Assembly (NCBI GenBank): GCA_038248985.1
Contig: JBBRWV010000046.1
Span: 1-24,807, forward strand
Direction of reading: 5' to 3'
DNA: 24,807 nt
Origin: JBBRWV01 sp038248985
Lineage (GTDB): Bacteria > Planctomycetota > Phycisphaerae > WQYP01
A model generated the notes under the pieces. That model was not told the origin of the DNA, did not search any database, and saw only the letters and a program-made list of their open reading frames with translations. Shown one piece after another: positions 23,666-24,807 of this stretch (the stretch's first letter is position 1; every line of letters starts with the position of its first letter). The translations under genes were made by a program, and so were the position numbers.

Positions 23666-23987
23666 TAGGCGATCTCCTGAGTACGGGCATAGCCGTTGTC
23701 GGCGTCGAGCTTGTGCTCGACGATTGTTCCATCATGAGGCGGGGGTTGATGCCGAGGGTTTTGAGTTCGATCCGCGTGACGGGCACGCCATTGATGTGCA
23801 GGACGACGACGCAGTGGTGGCGGCTATTGGGGGTGTTGATACGGAACTGGCTGACGACCGCAATGGTGTTGTAGCGGAAGCCTTTTTCGAGCGACGTACG
23901 GTTAGTGATGTCCACATGATGTTCGTATTTCAGGCCGCTCAGTTTCGCAATGAGTTCATGTGCAAGTTGGCTTTCGGTTGAATTCAT
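23665..23987 (-). pseudogene. Type I restriction enzyme R subunit remnant (hsdR)
   Basis: The fragment starts like an HsdR N-terminus (MNSTESQLAHELIAKLSGLKY, then VDITNRTSLEKGFR). It then jumps to NTIAVVSQFRINTPNSRHH, INGVPVTRIELKTLG and INPRLMMEQ, which in intact HsdR lie roughly 50-60 residues further on, so an internal deletion is likely. After MEQ the frame breaks near 23725. One base missing there restores IVEHKLDADNGYARTQEIA, the expected HsdR continuation, followed by TAA that overlaps the ATG of the DGQHR gene. The helicase and remaining nuclease regions (an intact HsdR has around 1000 residues) are absent. The similarity is from recall of the family pattern. In the unshifted frame the reading continues to a stop at 23625. 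Confidence 0.75.
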
Positions 23988-24079
23988 TTCAGTCTCTGGA
24001 AGTGCCTTACACATCATTTTTTGTATTATATTGCTTATCTGCGGGTGATTAGGGGAGTCGACCATTTCCGTTTGTGTGC

Positions 24080-24130
24080 TCAAGGCCACATAAGATTGGC
24101 CCACTCTTGGAGGAAAGCGTAACTGGTCAT
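24080..24130 (-). pseudogene. Possible second restriction gene remnant (N-terminus only)
   Basis: A 16-codon frame reading MTSYAFLQEWANLMWP resembles the first residues of another R-subunit type that begins with a pattern like FLQ-EWPAL. It ends at a stop and nothing further follows. It is too short for certainty. The rest of 23990-24194 shows no gene that I can support. Confidence 0.25.
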
Positions 24131-24194
24131 GGCTTGTTTGGCGAGTTAAAGCGCGAGGAGCCTGAGGGCTGCAGCTACTCCACCCTTCTCGCTC

Positions 24195-24807
24195 TCACCC
24201 CTGTATCGCATAAAACGTCCGCACCCGCGTCGCCACCCAAAAAATCTCCTCATCACTCAACCCCGTAAAAAACGCCCGGTCCTTCCCTCCCCCCTTCACC
24301 CGCACCTGCACCTGCAGCAGCGCCTTATCATTGATCGTCGTCCCGCTCGGCCCTGCGACAATCTCCCGAATGTTCCCCGCCGCCACTTGCCACTCCGCCG
24401 CCCGAAACGGCCCCTTCGTCGTAAACACCACCCCCTCCCTCGTCGCCAGCAAAACGCTGCGCGCCAACGCCAACTGAATCGCCACCCCCAGAAACAAAAC
24501 TCCGATCATCACAAACCCCGAAATGAACACCAGCGGCAGAAATTCCTCCCACCGCATGTTCTGCAACGCGCCAATCAAAAATGCCATGAACACCACCCCG
24601 CTGATCCCCAACCAAAAAATCGCGAACACGATAAAAAATCGCGCCGTCCCCCGAAACCCCGACCGCGGATTCACAAATGTGATCCCCGTTCCCCCCGGCA
24701 TCTCCACGTACTGCACCCGACTGTTGGCCGGCTGGTCCTCGACCTCAAACAGTGTCCCTCCACCCCCATCACCCCCCCTCGACCCCCCACCTACCCCCCC
24801 TCGACCC
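24195..24807 (-). CDS. Membrane protein with two transmembrane helices, partial at window edge
   Basis: The C-terminal 173 residues contain two transmembrane helices (about FFIVFAIFWLGISGVVF and FISGFVMIGVLFLGVAIQLAL) and a soluble tail of about 85 residues with beta-rich character (LLATREGVVFTTK, REIVAGPSGTT, LLQVQVRVKGG). I do not recognise the family. GTG at 24716 and ATG at 24701 are possible starts, but neither has a good ribosome site. The frame stays open to the window edge, encoding a glycine-rich linker and then LFEVEDQPANSR, so the gene probably begins outside. The strong G-rich bias of the coding strand matches the main chromosome and not the inserted region. Confidence 0.65.
   Translation of the reverse strand, partial: GRGGVGGGSRGGDGGGGTLFEVEDQPANSRVQYVEMPGGTGITFVNPRSGFRGTARFFIVFAIFWLGISGVVFMAFLIGALQNMRWEEFLPLVFISGFVMIGVLFLGVAIQLALARSVLLATREGVVFTTKGPFRAAEWQVAAGNIREIVAGPSGTTINDKALLQVQVRVKGGGKDRAFFTGLSDEEIFWVATRVRTFYAIQG
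24771..24807. repeat. Poly-C/poly-G repeat tract with 22-bp period
   Basis: The 15-bp unit ACCCCCCCTCGACCC occurs at 24771-24785 and again at 24793-24807, where the window ends, giving a 22-bp period. It may continue beyond the edge. It lies within the open frame of the last gene; the period is not a multiple of three. Confidence 0.75.

Overview
The window looks like part of a free-living bacterial chromosome, most likely from the PVC group and probably a planctomycete of the Phycisphaerae kind. This is an inference from gene content: a soluble FHA-GAF-histidine kinase, a tail-anchored Hanks-type Ser/Thr kinase, two Gfo/Idh/MocA oxidoreductases, a xylose-isomerase-like TIM-barrel enzyme and a Tat-exported amine oxidase. 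No marker gene here fixes the phylum. Most of the window has GC-rich coding sequence in which the + strand is rich in C whichever way the genes point.

Layout. At 1-560 there is a decayed insertion sequence: the N-terminus of an ISNCY/IS1202-type transposase and a tandem 25-bp repeat marking its end. At 597-3519 (minus) a likely operon encodes a 74-residue membrane peptide, a Tat/lipobox flavin amine oxidase and a Gfo/Idh/MocA oxidoreductase. Upstream of it, 3555-3830 is rich in perfect hairpins and ends in a good minus-strand terminator, so it may be a structured RNA or a leader attenuator. At 4013-5180 (plus) lie a conserved hypothetical gene and a ferritin-like four-helix protein. At 5208-6056 (minus) is a sugar phosphate isomerase/epimerase-like protein. 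A tRNA-Lys(CTT) with a clear promoter sits at 6392-6464.

From 6562 to 12188 (plus) runs a glycan assembly cluster: a GT4 glycosyltransferase, a two-domain GT2 glycosyltransferase, a second GT4-like protein and a CDP-paratose 2-epimerase-like SDR enzyme, the last three joined by 4-bp overlaps. An amidohydrolase of the aminofutalosine deaminase/chlorohydrolase kind converges on it (12192-13517, minus). From 13656 to 16702 (plus) come the FHA-GAF-histidine kinase, a cyclophilin, a DUF167/YggU protein and apt. A bidirectional terminator separates these from a second Gfo/Idh/MocA gene (minus). Divergent from that is a Ser/Thr kinase with an N-terminal MshEN-like repeat module and a C-terminal membrane anchor.

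The most unusual part is the insertion at about 19,520-24,190. It lacks the strand skew of its surroundings and carries a compact minus-strand operon: a DGQHR-domain (DndB-like) protein, a 449-residue protein I do not recognise, and a D12-class adenine DNA methyltransferase. The first two are separated by 3 bp and the last two overlap in TTGA. Directly upstream, and joined to the operon by a TAATG overlap, is the remnant of a type I restriction gene (hsdR) with an internal deletion and a one-base frameshift. I regard this three-gene unit as a candidate undescribed DNA modification or defence system that replaced or invaded an older type I restriction locus. The window ends inside a membrane-protein gene whose glycine-rich N-terminal part is encoded by a poly-G repeat tract.
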